Shown here: positions 43,109-50,360 of the stretch, one piece after another | How the letters are laid out: each line of letters starts with the position of its first letter | Position numbering within the stretch: position 1 is the stretch's first letter | Source of the DNA: an uncultured Winogradskyella sp. | GTDB lineage: Bacteria; Bacteroidota; Bacteroidia; Flavobacteriales; Flavobacteriaceae | DNA length: 50,360 nucleotides | Assembly: GCF_937958655.1 (NCBI RefSeq) | Contig: NZ_CALGNH010000026.1 | Coordinates: 1-50,360, forward strand | Reading direction: 5' to 3' | Notes under the pieces: model-generated | Databases searched by the model: none | The model's input: only the letters and a program-made list of their open reading frames with translations | Told to the model about the DNA's origin: nothing | Program-made: the position numbers and the translations under genes

Positions 43109-44626
43109 ATGAAAAATATAAGTAAATTAATTTTATTAAGTCTTATTGCAGTATTTACAAGTTGTAATGATGCAATAGACATTGATCAAGTCGGTAGACT
43201 AAGAGCTGAGAACGCCTTCTCATCTGTAGATGATTTAGAAGCTGGTTTATTGGCTGTTTATGGACAGTTAGATTTAACTCCAGAAATTGCTTTATCAGCT
43301 AATTTTACAGATGAAATTGCAATAGGTTTTGATTCTGGTGGCCAAGGTTTTGCGCTTTATGATTTTGTACTTAATGCAGAAAGCGCTGCGGCATCAAGCT
43401 TTTGGGTTAGAAATTTTATTGTAAATAACAGAGCTACCGTATTATTAGAAGCCGCTGAAAATGTTGAAATTTTAGATGAAGACGAACAAGAGCGATTTAA
43501 CAATGTATTAGCACAAACACATTTTATAAGAGCGTTTTCTAATTTTGAGTTATTAATATATTTTAGCCCAGATCCTAGAGATGACAGTACTTTAGCTGTG
43601 CCTGTAGTAGATTTTGTACCAGAGCAATTAACGTTTACAGCACTTAGAGATACTACGGGAGAAGTTTGGGATTACATCAATGCTGATGTAAATAGAGCTT
43701 TAGAACTAAGTACAGTTGAATTTGGTGGAGGTGATTTTACTCCAACATTTGCATCAGTACAAGCAATCAATGCGCTAAGAGCTAGAATGGCTATAACTAG
43801 AGGTCAATATGGCGTAGCAGATGCACTTGCTACAGATCTTTTAAATACATTTGGACTAGCAGATAGAACGCAATATCAAAATATGTTTTTAGATAGTGAT
43901 AATACTGAAATTATCTGGAAACTAGAGCGTACGCTTAATGACGCTTATGACGGACAAGGTGCCACAGGTAGTGTTTTTGCTGGTGGATGGGCAGGTGCAC
44001 GATTTGCATTTGGATCTGCTACACTAGATGGGTCTCCTTATTTTGAGATGGATAGATCTGTTTTTGATTTATTAGATCCAGCAGATATTCGTTTTACTGT
44101 AAATGTAGCGCCAACATCTGTTATTAGTAATGATTACTTAAATGATCCAGACCCTGTTAATAATGATATCCTTGTAATACAAAAGTATATTGGTTCTGAA
44201 GGTCAGCCGCTGATGAACGATCTAAAAGTTTTTAGGTCATCTGAGATGTTGTTGATTGCTGCTGAAGCAAGAGCTGCCGGACCTGCTCAAGATTTAGCAG
44301 GAGCTGCTGCTTTGATAAAGCAGTTAAGAGATGCACGTTTTGGTACAGATCAGCCATTAGATGTTTATAACTCACAACAAGAGGCTTTCCAAGCTATTTT
44401 ACAAGAACGTAAAATCGAATTATGTTATGAAGGTCACCGTTATAAGGATCTCAAACGTTTAGGGCCTGACGCAAATGTAGGAGTGGATAGAGATCCTATT
44501 GCTTGTGAAATTCAAAGCGGTGCATGTGAATTACCTGCTACAGATTTTAGATTCACATTACCAATTCCAATTGTAGAAATTAATGCTAACCCTGGCATAG
44601 CTGCACAGCAAAATCCAGGATATTAA
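43109..44626 (+). CDS. SusD/RagB-type nutrient-binding lipoprotein
   Basis: This 505-aa surface lipoprotein has an AVFTSCNDA lipobox (Cys19). The TPR-like helical core of the family follows (ENAFSSVDDLEAGLLAVYGQ; AQTHFIRAFSNFELLIYF). The C-terminal SusD signature ends in AQQNPGY. It caps the SusC barrel like a lid and binds the substrate. It follows SusC by 12 bp and lies 9 bp from the third gene, so the three are one operon. Confidence 0.95.
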   Translation: MKNISKLILLSLIAVFTSCNDAIDIDQVGRLRAENAFSSVDDLEAGLLAVYGQLDLTPEIALSANFTDEIAIGFDSGGQGFALYDFVLNAESAAASSFWVRNFIVNNRATVLLEAAENVEILDEDEQERFNNVLAQTHFIRAFSNFELLIYFSPDPRDDSTLAVPVVDFVPEQLTFTALRDTTGEVWDYINADVNRALELSTVEFGGGDFTPTFASVQAINALRARMAITRGQYGVADALATDLLNTFGLADRTQYQNMFLDSDNTEIIWKLERTLNDAYDGQGATGSVFAGGWAGARFAFGSATLDGSPYFEMDRSVFDLLDPADIRFTVNVAPTSVISNDYLNDPDPVNNDILVIQKYIGSEGQPLMNDLKVFRSSEMLLIAAEARAAGPAQDLAGAAALIKQLRDARFGTDQPLDVYNSQQEAFQAILQERKIELCYEGHRYKDLKRLGPDANVGVDRDPIACEIQSGACELPATDFRFTLPIPIVEINANPGIAAQQNPGY

Positions 44627-44635
44627 AAAATGATT

Positions 44636-45484
44636 ATGAAAAATATATTTAAATTTTTAACTATTGCTGCTATTGCAACGTCCTTAACGAGTTGTGAAGA
44701 AGATTTAATAGTTTTTGATCCAGTAAATGGCCAAGAGTTAGTAGGTTTTAGTAGTGCTGCTTATGATCTACCAATCGAAATTGATGCAACAGGGGCTCTA
44801 CAAGTTGAGGTTGATGTTTCTAATGTATCTACATCTGATAGAACTTTCAGTATCAGTGTAATTGATGATGAAGAAAATACAACAGTAGATCCATCAGTTT
44901 ATACCGTTCCAAATTCAGTAACGGTTCCTGCAGGAAGTAACAAAGGTGTTTTTACTATTGATGGAGTTGATAACGGTGTAGAAACTACACCAGAAACCTT
45001 AGTACTCGAAATCGCTGGTAATGCGGGATCTGTATTAAGCATACAACGTGCAACGGTAAGTGTTTTTGAAGTATGTCCGTTAGGTGAAGGAGTTACCTTT
45101 ACAGGTGATTATAGAATTAACCTTTTCGGAGGTAGTGGTTTATTTGGTTGTAGTGTATTTCCTGATGATGGTGTAGTAACAATTAATGCCACTTCAGATT
45201 TTGACAGAAGTTTTGAAGCTCAATATATTTTAGATTGTGGTTTCGGTTCTTTCCCAACTGATTTTGAATTTTCACTAATATGTTTTGAGACTGTATTCAA
45301 ATTTGTGGACACAGGTGTCGGATGTGGTGGAAATGATGTTAATCTAAGTGTGGATCAAGGAAGTTTTGCAGGTCAATACGATCCTGCAGATGACTCTAGT
45401 TTTACGGTTATAATTACAGACAATGTAGAATCAGATTGTGGTGGTGGACCTGTATTATCGGGTTATACCTTTACAAAACTGTAA
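44636..45484 (+). CDS. Surface lipoprotein of the SusCD operon
   Basis: This 282-aa lipoprotein has a TSLTSCEED lipobox. An N-terminal domain has the Calx-beta/DUF1735-like pattern (ALQVEVDVSNVSTSDRTFSI, then SVTVPAGSNKGVFTI). A C-terminal domain rich in paired cysteines follows (CPLGEG; FGCSVF; LDCGFGS; GVGCGG; SDCGGG). It is probably a substrate-binding accessory like SusE/SusF. ATG 44630 (M-I-M-K) is an alternative start two codons upstream. The unit ends with a strong terminator. Confidence 0.8.
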   Translation: MKNIFKFLTIAAIATSLTSCEEDLIVFDPVNGQELVGFSSAAYDLPIEIDATGALQVEVDVSNVSTSDRTFSISVIDDEENTTVDPSVYTVPNSVTVPAGSNKGVFTIDGVDNGVETTPETLVLEIAGNAGSVLSIQRATVSVFEVCPLGEGVTFTGDYRINLFGGSGLFGCSVFPDDGVVTINATSDFDRSFEAQYILDCGFGSFPTDFEFSLICFETVFKFVDTGVGCGGNDVNLSVDQGSFAGQYDPADDSSFTVIITDNVESDCGGGPVLSGYTFTKL

Positions 45485-45503
45485 TAATCTAATCTATTTA
45501 TAT

Positions 45504-45538
45504 AAAGGGTGTCTATATTTATAGACACCCTTTTTTTT
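45504..45538 (+). terminator. Rho-independent terminator of the SusCD operon
   Basis: GGGTGTCTATA (45507-45517) pairs with TATAGACACCC (45520-45530) and is followed by eight T residues. It separates the sus operon from the subtilase gene. Confidence 0.92.
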
Positions 45539-45583
45539 GTTAACATTTTTAAATCTAACTTTTCGTATCTTGTCAAAAAAAAT

Positions 45584-47569
45584 ATGATTATGAGAAAAAT
45601 TTCGTTTTTACTTGTGCTATCATTGTTCTTATGCAATTTTTTATCAGCGCAATCCATACAATTACCTAAGAAGTTGTCATCATCTGATAAAACACAACAA
45701 GATTTATACAAGCGCATAAAAGAAAATGAAATAGATAGAAAATTAAGGATTGATAATTACTTAAGACTTAATTTGAATAAAAGAAGAGTAATAATAGATG
45801 CTTTTGGTAATAGTTTAGTACTGTACGATCTAATAGATGGTAAACCAATATATAAAACACTTTATAACGATCAATCTGCTGTGGCTACTGGTACAAATCA
45901 CCTTCAAGTGGGAGGAAGTTTAGGGTTAGATTTAGATGGATCAAATATAACAATAGGCATATGGGATGGTGGTCCTGTTGAAACTTCGCATGTAGAGTTT
46001 TTAAAAGAAGATGGAGTAAGCTCTAGGATTCTAAATATGGAAACTAGTAGAACTGATGGTTCTGAAGGCTTTGATTCACATGGAACTCATGTTGCAGGAA
46101 CTATGGCAGCAAGTGGAGTATCGGCCACTGCACAAGGAATGGCCACAAATGTTTCTCTGGTTACTTATAACTTTTTAAATGATACACCAGAGATAGTTCT
46201 TACTCTAAACGATGACCAGATAGAAATGTTTTTATCGAATCACTCTTATGGTATACCAATAAATCAAAGTAACGGTAATCAATTAGCTTCATGGTTTATG
46301 GGTGCTTATACTCAAGGTGCGCAAGAAATAGATGATATTGCCAGAGTAAATCCCAAATATTTAATGGTAGCTTCGGCAGGAAATTCTGGTAATGTATCAT
46401 ATAATGGCGGTTTGTACGTTAATGCAGATAAATTAACAGGTGATAAAACAGCAAAGAATAATTTAGTGGTTGCAAATGCAAATTCATTTTTAATAAACCC
46501 TGCAACACAGCAATTTATTACAGAGATTAATCCAAGTAGTAGTCAAGGTCCTACAGATGATTTACGAATAAAACCAGACATTACTGGTGATGGTACAAAC
46601 GTAAGATCAACAGTACCAGGTAACGGTTATGCTATTTTTTCTGGTACTTCCATGGCAGCTCCAAACGTAACAGGTTCATTAGCACTATTACAACAATATT
46701 ATGAGCAATTAAATGGCGAATATATGAATGCATCAACACTGAAAGGGCTCATTTGTCATACAGCCAAAGATGATCCGGATATAGCGGGACCAGATCACAT
46801 TTTTGGATGGGGTTTGCTAAATAGTAAATCCGCCGCAGAGTTGATAACAAGCAATGAATCAAGGTCGTCTTTTATTGACGAATTAACACTATTAAATGGA
46901 CAGACCTACAGTTTTGATTTTAATGCTCAAGCGGGTGATATTTTAAAAGCAACAATTTGTTGGACGGATGTTCCCGGAGTTGCCATTAGTGGTGAAGCAA
47001 ATTTAAATAATCCTAGTCCAATATTAGTAAATGACCTAGATTTAAGAATAGAGAAGGATGGAATTGTGTATTTCCCTTGGAAGTTAAATTTTAGTGATTT
47101 ATCAGGTTTTTCTAATTCAAAAGATGATAATAACGTTGATAATATAGAAATCATTGAGTTAGAAGCGCCAACATCTGGAGCGTACACATTAACTATTAGT
47201 CACAAAGGAGATTTAGTCGGAATGACACCTTCCGATCCAAATGAACAAGATTTTTCGCTGGTACTATCTGGCAATAATTTGGTGTTGGGAATAGAGGACG
47301 AAAATGCTCTTAACAACTTTAAATTATATCCTAATCCATCAAAAGGGGAATTTACAATTAATTTTAAGTCAAATTTAAATGATAGCAATAACGACGTTAA
47401 AGTTGATATATATGATTTAAAGGGGAGATTAGTTTATAATAATATATTTACTGAAGTTGCGTCAATTTTTAAACAAACTATTAATACTGGCGATGTTAAC
47501 TCTGGCATATATTTAATAAATATATCACAAGGCAATAGAAAAATATCTCGTAAGCTTATCATTGAATAA
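45584..47569 (+). CDS. Secreted S8 (subtilisin-type) serine protease with type IX tail
   Basis: This about 661-aa protein starts at ATG 45584 or 45590; a longer reading begins inside the terminator of the previous operon and is rejected. After a signal peptide (LSLFLCNFLSAQS), the subtilase domain shows the Asp of IGIWDGGPV, the His of DSHGTHVAGTMAASG and the Ser of FSGTSMAAPNVTGS. A beta-sandwich domain comes next. The last ~80 residues (LYPNPSKGEFTINF to KISRKLIIE) are a type A sorting domain of the type IX secretion system. It should be a cell-surface or extracellular protease feeding peptides to the neighbouring SusCD pair. Confidence 0.93.
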   Translation: MIMRKISFLLVLSLFLCNFLSAQSIQLPKKLSSSDKTQQDLYKRIKENEIDRKLRIDNYLRLNLNKRRVIIDAFGNSLVLYDLIDGKPIYKTLYNDQSAVATGTNHLQVGGSLGLDLDGSNITIGIWDGGPVETSHVEFLKEDGVSSRILNMETSRTDGSEGFDSHGTHVAGTMAASGVSATAQGMATNVSLVTYNFLNDTPEIVLTLNDDQIEMFLSNHSYGIPINQSNGNQLASWFMGAYTQGAQEIDDIARVNPKYLMVASAGNSGNVSYNGGLYVNADKLTGDKTAKNNLVVANANSFLINPATQQFITEINPSSSQGPTDDLRIKPDITGDGTNVRSTVPGNGYAIFSGTSMAAPNVTGSLALLQQYYEQLNGEYMNASTLKGLICHTAKDDPDIAGPDHIFGWGLLNSKSAAELITSNESRSSFIDELTLLNGQTYSFDFNAQAGDILKATICWTDVPGVAISGEANLNNPSPILVNDLDLRIEKDGIVYFPWKLNFSDLSGFSNSKDDNNVDNIEIIELEAPTSGAYTLTISHKGDLVGMTPSDPNEQDFSLVLSGNNLVLGIEDENALNNFKLYPNPSKGEFTINFKSNLNDSNNDVKVDIYDLKGRLVYNNIFTEVASIFKQTINTGDVNSGIYLINISQGNRKISRKLIIE

Positions 47570-47589
47570 TCGAAAAAATCAGATAATAT

Positions 47590-47622
47590 AAAAGGTCATC
47601 ATAAAATATGATGGCCTTTTAT
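47590..47622 (+). terminator. Terminator after the subtilase gene
   Basis: AAAAGGTCATCA pairs with TGATGGCCTTTT (one G-U pair) and is followed by a T-rich stretch, just after the protease stop codon. Confidence 0.8.
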
Positions 47623-47699
47623 TTGTTAAGTAATTTATAATGATCTCTTTTAAAGTAATAATTTATAGTTTAATTTGTTGAATATTTATGCTGCGATCA

Positions 47700-49670
47700 A
47701 TGAAAATAAAGTATTCAATAGTCTTCCCTTTTCTATTTATTTATATGACAATGTCAGGTCAGGTCGATATTAATAGAAATTTAAACAGAAATATAAATAA
47801 CACTATTGATGAAGATTCAACTTCTAAGAAAAGGTCAAATGGTTTTAAAAACAAAGCTAATATTGACATGTATTTAATGTTTACTGAAAAACAAGACACC
47901 ACTTCAGTAGATACAACATTAACCATTAAAAAAGATTACAAGTATAATTATTTGCAGAAAGATAATTTTGGTTTAATGCCTTTTTCAAATATCGGACAGA
48001 CTTACAATGCTTTAACTTATAATTTTAACTCTAAAAACAGTATACCTTTATTTGGAGCAAGAGCAAGGCACTATAATTATTACGAAGAAAATAATATAAG
48101 TTATTATGAAGTCCCTACGCCTTGGACACGTCTAACCTACAAAACTGCATTTGAACAAGGGCAGATGTTAGATGCTTTTTTTACAGTCAATCTCTCAAAA
48201 CAATTTAATTTTTCAATAGCATACAAGGGATTAAGATCTTTAGGTAATTATCAAAACTCGTTAACAAGTACAGGTAATTTTAGATTTACCTCTAATTATC
48301 AATCTAAAAATAAAGTCTATGAGGCTAAAGTTCATATAGTAATGCAAGATTTATTAAATCAAGAAAACGGCGGATTACAAAATGAAGACATTCCAAATTT
48401 TGAAAACGGTAACGAGGAATTTTCCGATAGATCTGTCTTTGATCCAAATTTAGAAAATGCGGAGAATATATTAGAAGGAAAACGATTTTACATCAATCAT
48501 TCCTTTAAAATTATTAATAAAAAAGATTCTTCATCTACTAATCAATTATCAGTAATTAATAAAACTGTATTAGAAGATAAGTTTTATCAATTCAATCAAA
48601 CCACCCCGACTGAATCTTTTTTCGGAAATTCTTTCAATAATAGAATTAATGATAGAGTAACTTTAGAAAATTTTAATACACAACTAGGTTTAAATTATAA
48701 GAATAATTTTTTAGGAGATATAACGTTTGGCTTAGGTTATAACAACATTAATTATGGTTACGATACCGTTGTGATCGCTCAAGATCAAAATATACCTAAC
48801 AGAATTAAGATTGATTTTCTCGCCTTACATGGCCATTATAAAAAACAATATAAAGGATTTATAATAGAAGGTAGCGGATCTTTAAATATCTCAAAAGACT
48901 TTGCAGGAAATAATATTGGTGGAAATATACAATTAAAATTATTAGAAGATCTTAATTTTAAAGGCGGTATTAATATTAATTCAAGACTCCCAAATTTCAA
49001 CCATCTATTATATCAAAGTGATTATACAAGATATAATTGGTATAATTTCAATGATTTTAAAAATATAAACACCCAACAAATTAGTGTAAGTATAGAGTCG
49101 TCTAAATATATAAATATCGATTTAGATATTTCTAATATAAGAAACCATACCTATTTTAATTTAGAATCTTCATTAGTAGATAAAGATAGAGTTGTAAGGC
49201 CAACACAGTACGATAAAGCAATTCAATATGTAAGGCTTAAAGTAGGTAAAGAATTTAGATTAGGTAATTTTGCATTAGATAACACCGTGATGTATCAAAA
49301 TTTAATAAGTGATGACAATGTTATAAATGTGCCAGAAATTATAACCAGAAACACCTTATACTATTCAAATGAAATATTTAAAAAAGCAATGAAGCTGCAA
49401 ACAGGTATTACATTAAATTACTTCACCAAATACAATATGGACGGTTATGATCCACTATTAGCAGAGTTTTACACTCAAAATGAAACACAGTTTGGAGGTT
49501 TTCCTAGGCTAGATTTCTTTATCAATGCAAAAATTAGACAAACCAGAATATTCTTTAAAGCAGAACATTTCAATTCATCACTAACAGGTTTTAACTATTT
49601 TTCGGCGCCAAATGTTCCGTTTAGAGATTTCGCTATCCGTTTTGGACTAGTATGGGACTTCTTTTTATAA
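47700..49670 (+). CDS. Putative porin (Porin_10-like outer membrane protein)
   Basis: This about 656-aa protein has a signal peptide (MKIKYSIVFPFLFIYMTMSG), so I place the start at ATG 47700 rather than 47688. An acidic low-complexity N-terminal segment (NRNLNRNINNTIDEDST) is followed by alternating amphipathic strands rich in Asn, Tyr and Phe. It ends in FAIRFGLVWDFFL, a typical outer-membrane barrel end. The overall pattern (LFGARARHYNYYE; TPWTRLTYKTA) matches the Bacteroidota putative porin family. No partner gene is evident and the substrate is unknown. Confidence 0.8.
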   Translation: MKIKYSIVFPFLFIYMTMSGQVDINRNLNRNINNTIDEDSTSKKRSNGFKNKANIDMYLMFTEKQDTTSVDTTLTIKKDYKYNYLQKDNFGLMPFSNIGQTYNALTYNFNSKNSIPLFGARARHYNYYEENNISYYEVPTPWTRLTYKTAFEQGQMLDAFFTVNLSKQFNFSIAYKGLRSLGNYQNSLTSTGNFRFTSNYQSKNKVYEAKVHIVMQDLLNQENGGLQNEDIPNFENGNEEFSDRSVFDPNLENAENILEGKRFYINHSFKIINKKDSSSTNQLSVINKTVLEDKFYQFNQTTPTESFFGNSFNNRINDRVTLENFNTQLGLNYKNNFLGDITFGLGYNNINYGYDTVVIAQDQNIPNRIKIDFLALHGHYKKQYKGFIIEGSGSLNISKDFAGNNIGGNIQLKLLEDLNFKGGININSRLPNFNHLLYQSDYTRYNWYNFNDFKNINTQQISVSIESSKYINIDLDISNIRNHTYFNLESSLVDKDRVVRPTQYDKAIQYVRLKVGKEFRLGNFALDNTVMYQNLISDDNVINVPEIITRNTLYYSNEIFKKAMKLQTGITLNYFTKYNMDGYDPLLAEFYTQNETQFGGFPRLDFFINAKIRQTRIFFKAEHFNSSLTGFNYFSAPNVPFRDFAIRFGLVWDFFL

Positions 49671-50124
49671 TTTTTAGAGCATCCTTTATTTCTTCATAAA
49701 CAATAATAAGGACTAATTATTATCTTTTCGGTAATAATAAGTAGACTATCAAGAGAGCATAATCGTATATCGGTTCTCAATGTTATCACCACTTGAAAGC
49801 TCTAAAAAAAACAAATAATTTATCAATATCGTTTACAAATACATATATAATCCCCAAAGGGAAGTAATCAATAAATGTATAGAGTATTCCGTTTTTGTTT
49901 TATGAGATCAAAAACGTCGGGCTATCCGCTATATCTTTTGTTTAAGACAAAAGGATGACGTTACTATCCCTAATACGCCTACCAGAGTTCATAAAACAAT
50001 GAGTATATATATAGCTTACCCAAAGCTTATAAAAAACTTCAAATAATTTTAGAGTCTAATCACTTATAAATAAAGCGTTTGTAAAACAGATAAAAAGTAA
50101 ATAGAAATAAATTAAAAAAAGGTA
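49671..50124. other. Gene-free region upstream of the rRNA-type promoters
   Basis: I find no gene in these 454 bp. They contain an ATTATTATC/GGTAATAAT hairpin near 49714, one palindromic repeat copy at 49916-49979 and otherwise AT-rich sequence. Confidence 0.6.
49916..49979. repeat. GTCGGGCTATCC...ATCCCTAATACGCC repeat copy
   Basis: The ends GTCGGGCTATC and ATCCCTAATACGC match the inner end and right end of the element at 6141-6240. A 7-bp stem CTTTTGT (49935-49941) / ACAAAAG (49947-49953) lies in the middle. The left GGGCGTTACC end is absent. Confidence 0.6.
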
Positions 50125-50154
50125 TTGTGAGATAAAAAAGTAGTTCTATATTTG
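50125..50154 (+). promoter_or_regulatory. rRNA-type promoter P1
   Basis: TTGTGA (TTG at 50125) is followed after 19 bp by a perfect TATATTTG (50147-50154) and then a GCGCCCGCTTA start region. It closely resembles P2 about 125 bp downstream. Confidence 0.75.
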
Positions 50155-50249
50155 CGCCCGCTTAGGGGCTTAACGAAGTCTTAAAAAGCGAAGTTCATTA
50201 CCATAAAACAGCATCGGTAAAAAAAACAGAAATATTTTTTGTTTAGATG

Positions 50250-50280
50250 TTGTGGGAATAAAAAAAGGGTTTTATATTTG
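50250..50280 (+). promoter_or_regulatory. rRNA-type promoter P2
   Basis: TTGTGG (TTG at 50250) is followed after 20 bp by a perfect TATATTTG (50273-50280) and then GCACCCGCTTA. Together with P1 it forms a tandem strong promoter pair of the kind that drives rRNA operons. Confidence 0.75.
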
Positions 50281-50360
50281 CACCCGCTTAACGAGGAAAC
50301 GAGTTAAAAAAGCAAAAAATAAAAGTTCATTAACATATTGAATTGACAGCGTAAGAGATT
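50281..50360 (+). other. rRNA operon leader with boxA-like sequence (16S gene beyond the window)
   Basis: After P2 the leader runs through AGTTCATTAACATATTG, which resembles the boxA-type antitermination sequence upstream of 16S genes in flavobacteria, and ends at GCGTAAGAGATT. No 16S sequence is present, so the rRNA gene is inferred to start shortly after base 50360. A stable-RNA operon of another kind is the alternative. Confidence 0.6.

Noticed and set aside
45509..45583. Upstream extension of the subtilase ORF (25 extra residues).
   Set aside because: It starts inside the sus terminator hairpin and puts a non-signal sequence before a perfect signal peptide; ATG 45584/45590 is better.
1..50360. 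Looked for CRISPR arrays, insertion sequences with transposases, prophage genes and tRNA genes.
   Set aside because: None seen by reading; a tRNA scan and IS search would be needed to exclude degraded copies.

Overview
The window reads as one chromosome stretch of a low-GC, probably marine member of the Flavobacteriaceae (Bacteroidota). Evidence: TAnnTTTG-type -7 promoter boxes with few purine-rich ribosome sites, a SusC/SusD pair, a subtilase with a type IX secretion C-terminal tail, a GLPGLI-family protein, a DUF5522 protein, and the dispersed short palindromes typical of flavobacterial genomes. I see no tRNA gene, CRISPR array, transposase or phage gene.

Region 1 (1-9.4 kb) is catabolic. 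It opens inside paaZ (phenylacetate ring opening, with a C-terminal DUF1569-like domain), followed by a crotonase, a small unknown protein on the other strand and paaY. Next comes a branched-chain amino acid module: an Lrp/AsnC regulator divergent from the acyltransferase E2, then the branched-chain aminotransferase ilvE and a fused E1 alpha/beta 2-oxoacid dehydrogenase. This region is crowded with short palindromic repeats. Two copies of one family, plus one palindrome of another, sit inside the E2 and E1 reading frames. A nuclease gene and a cold-shock gene follow.

Region 2 (9.5-23.8 kb) is mostly housekeeping: a SulP transporter, a DUF4136 lipoprotein, urocanate hydratase, DUF5522, a tiny HExxH membrane protein, an ACC deaminase/D-cysteine desulfhydrase homologue, a LysM glucosaminidase, hemL, two small secreted proteins, a helical-repeat protein, a YiaAB membrane protein and a large HExxHxxGxxH metalloprotease.

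Region 3 (23.9-28.3 kb) is the most accessory-looking part. It is a minus-strand operon of a small four-cysteine secreted protein with a pentanucleotide repeat in its leader, a GLPGLI-family protein, a 159-aa secreted protein and a TonB-receptor-like outer-membrane protein. The wreck of a small lipoprotein gene lies just downstream. I could not assign a function to this cassette.

Region 4 (28.4-39.8 kb) holds lysS, a thioredoxin/TPR protein, a membrane LuxR-type regulator, a Pmp3/YqaE peptide, a SnoaL-like protein, a lipoprotein overlapping lipB, an inward-rectifier K+ channel, a nucleoid-associated protein, a large propeller lipoprotein and rnhB.

Region 5 (40-49.7 kb) is a SusC-SusD-lipoprotein operon, followed by a secreted subtilase and a porin-like protein. 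The protease next to the SusCD pair suggests uptake of peptides rather than glycans.

The window ends in a gene-free 690 bp with two tandem strong promoters and a boxA-like leader, which I read as the start of an rRNA operon whose 16S gene lies just outside.
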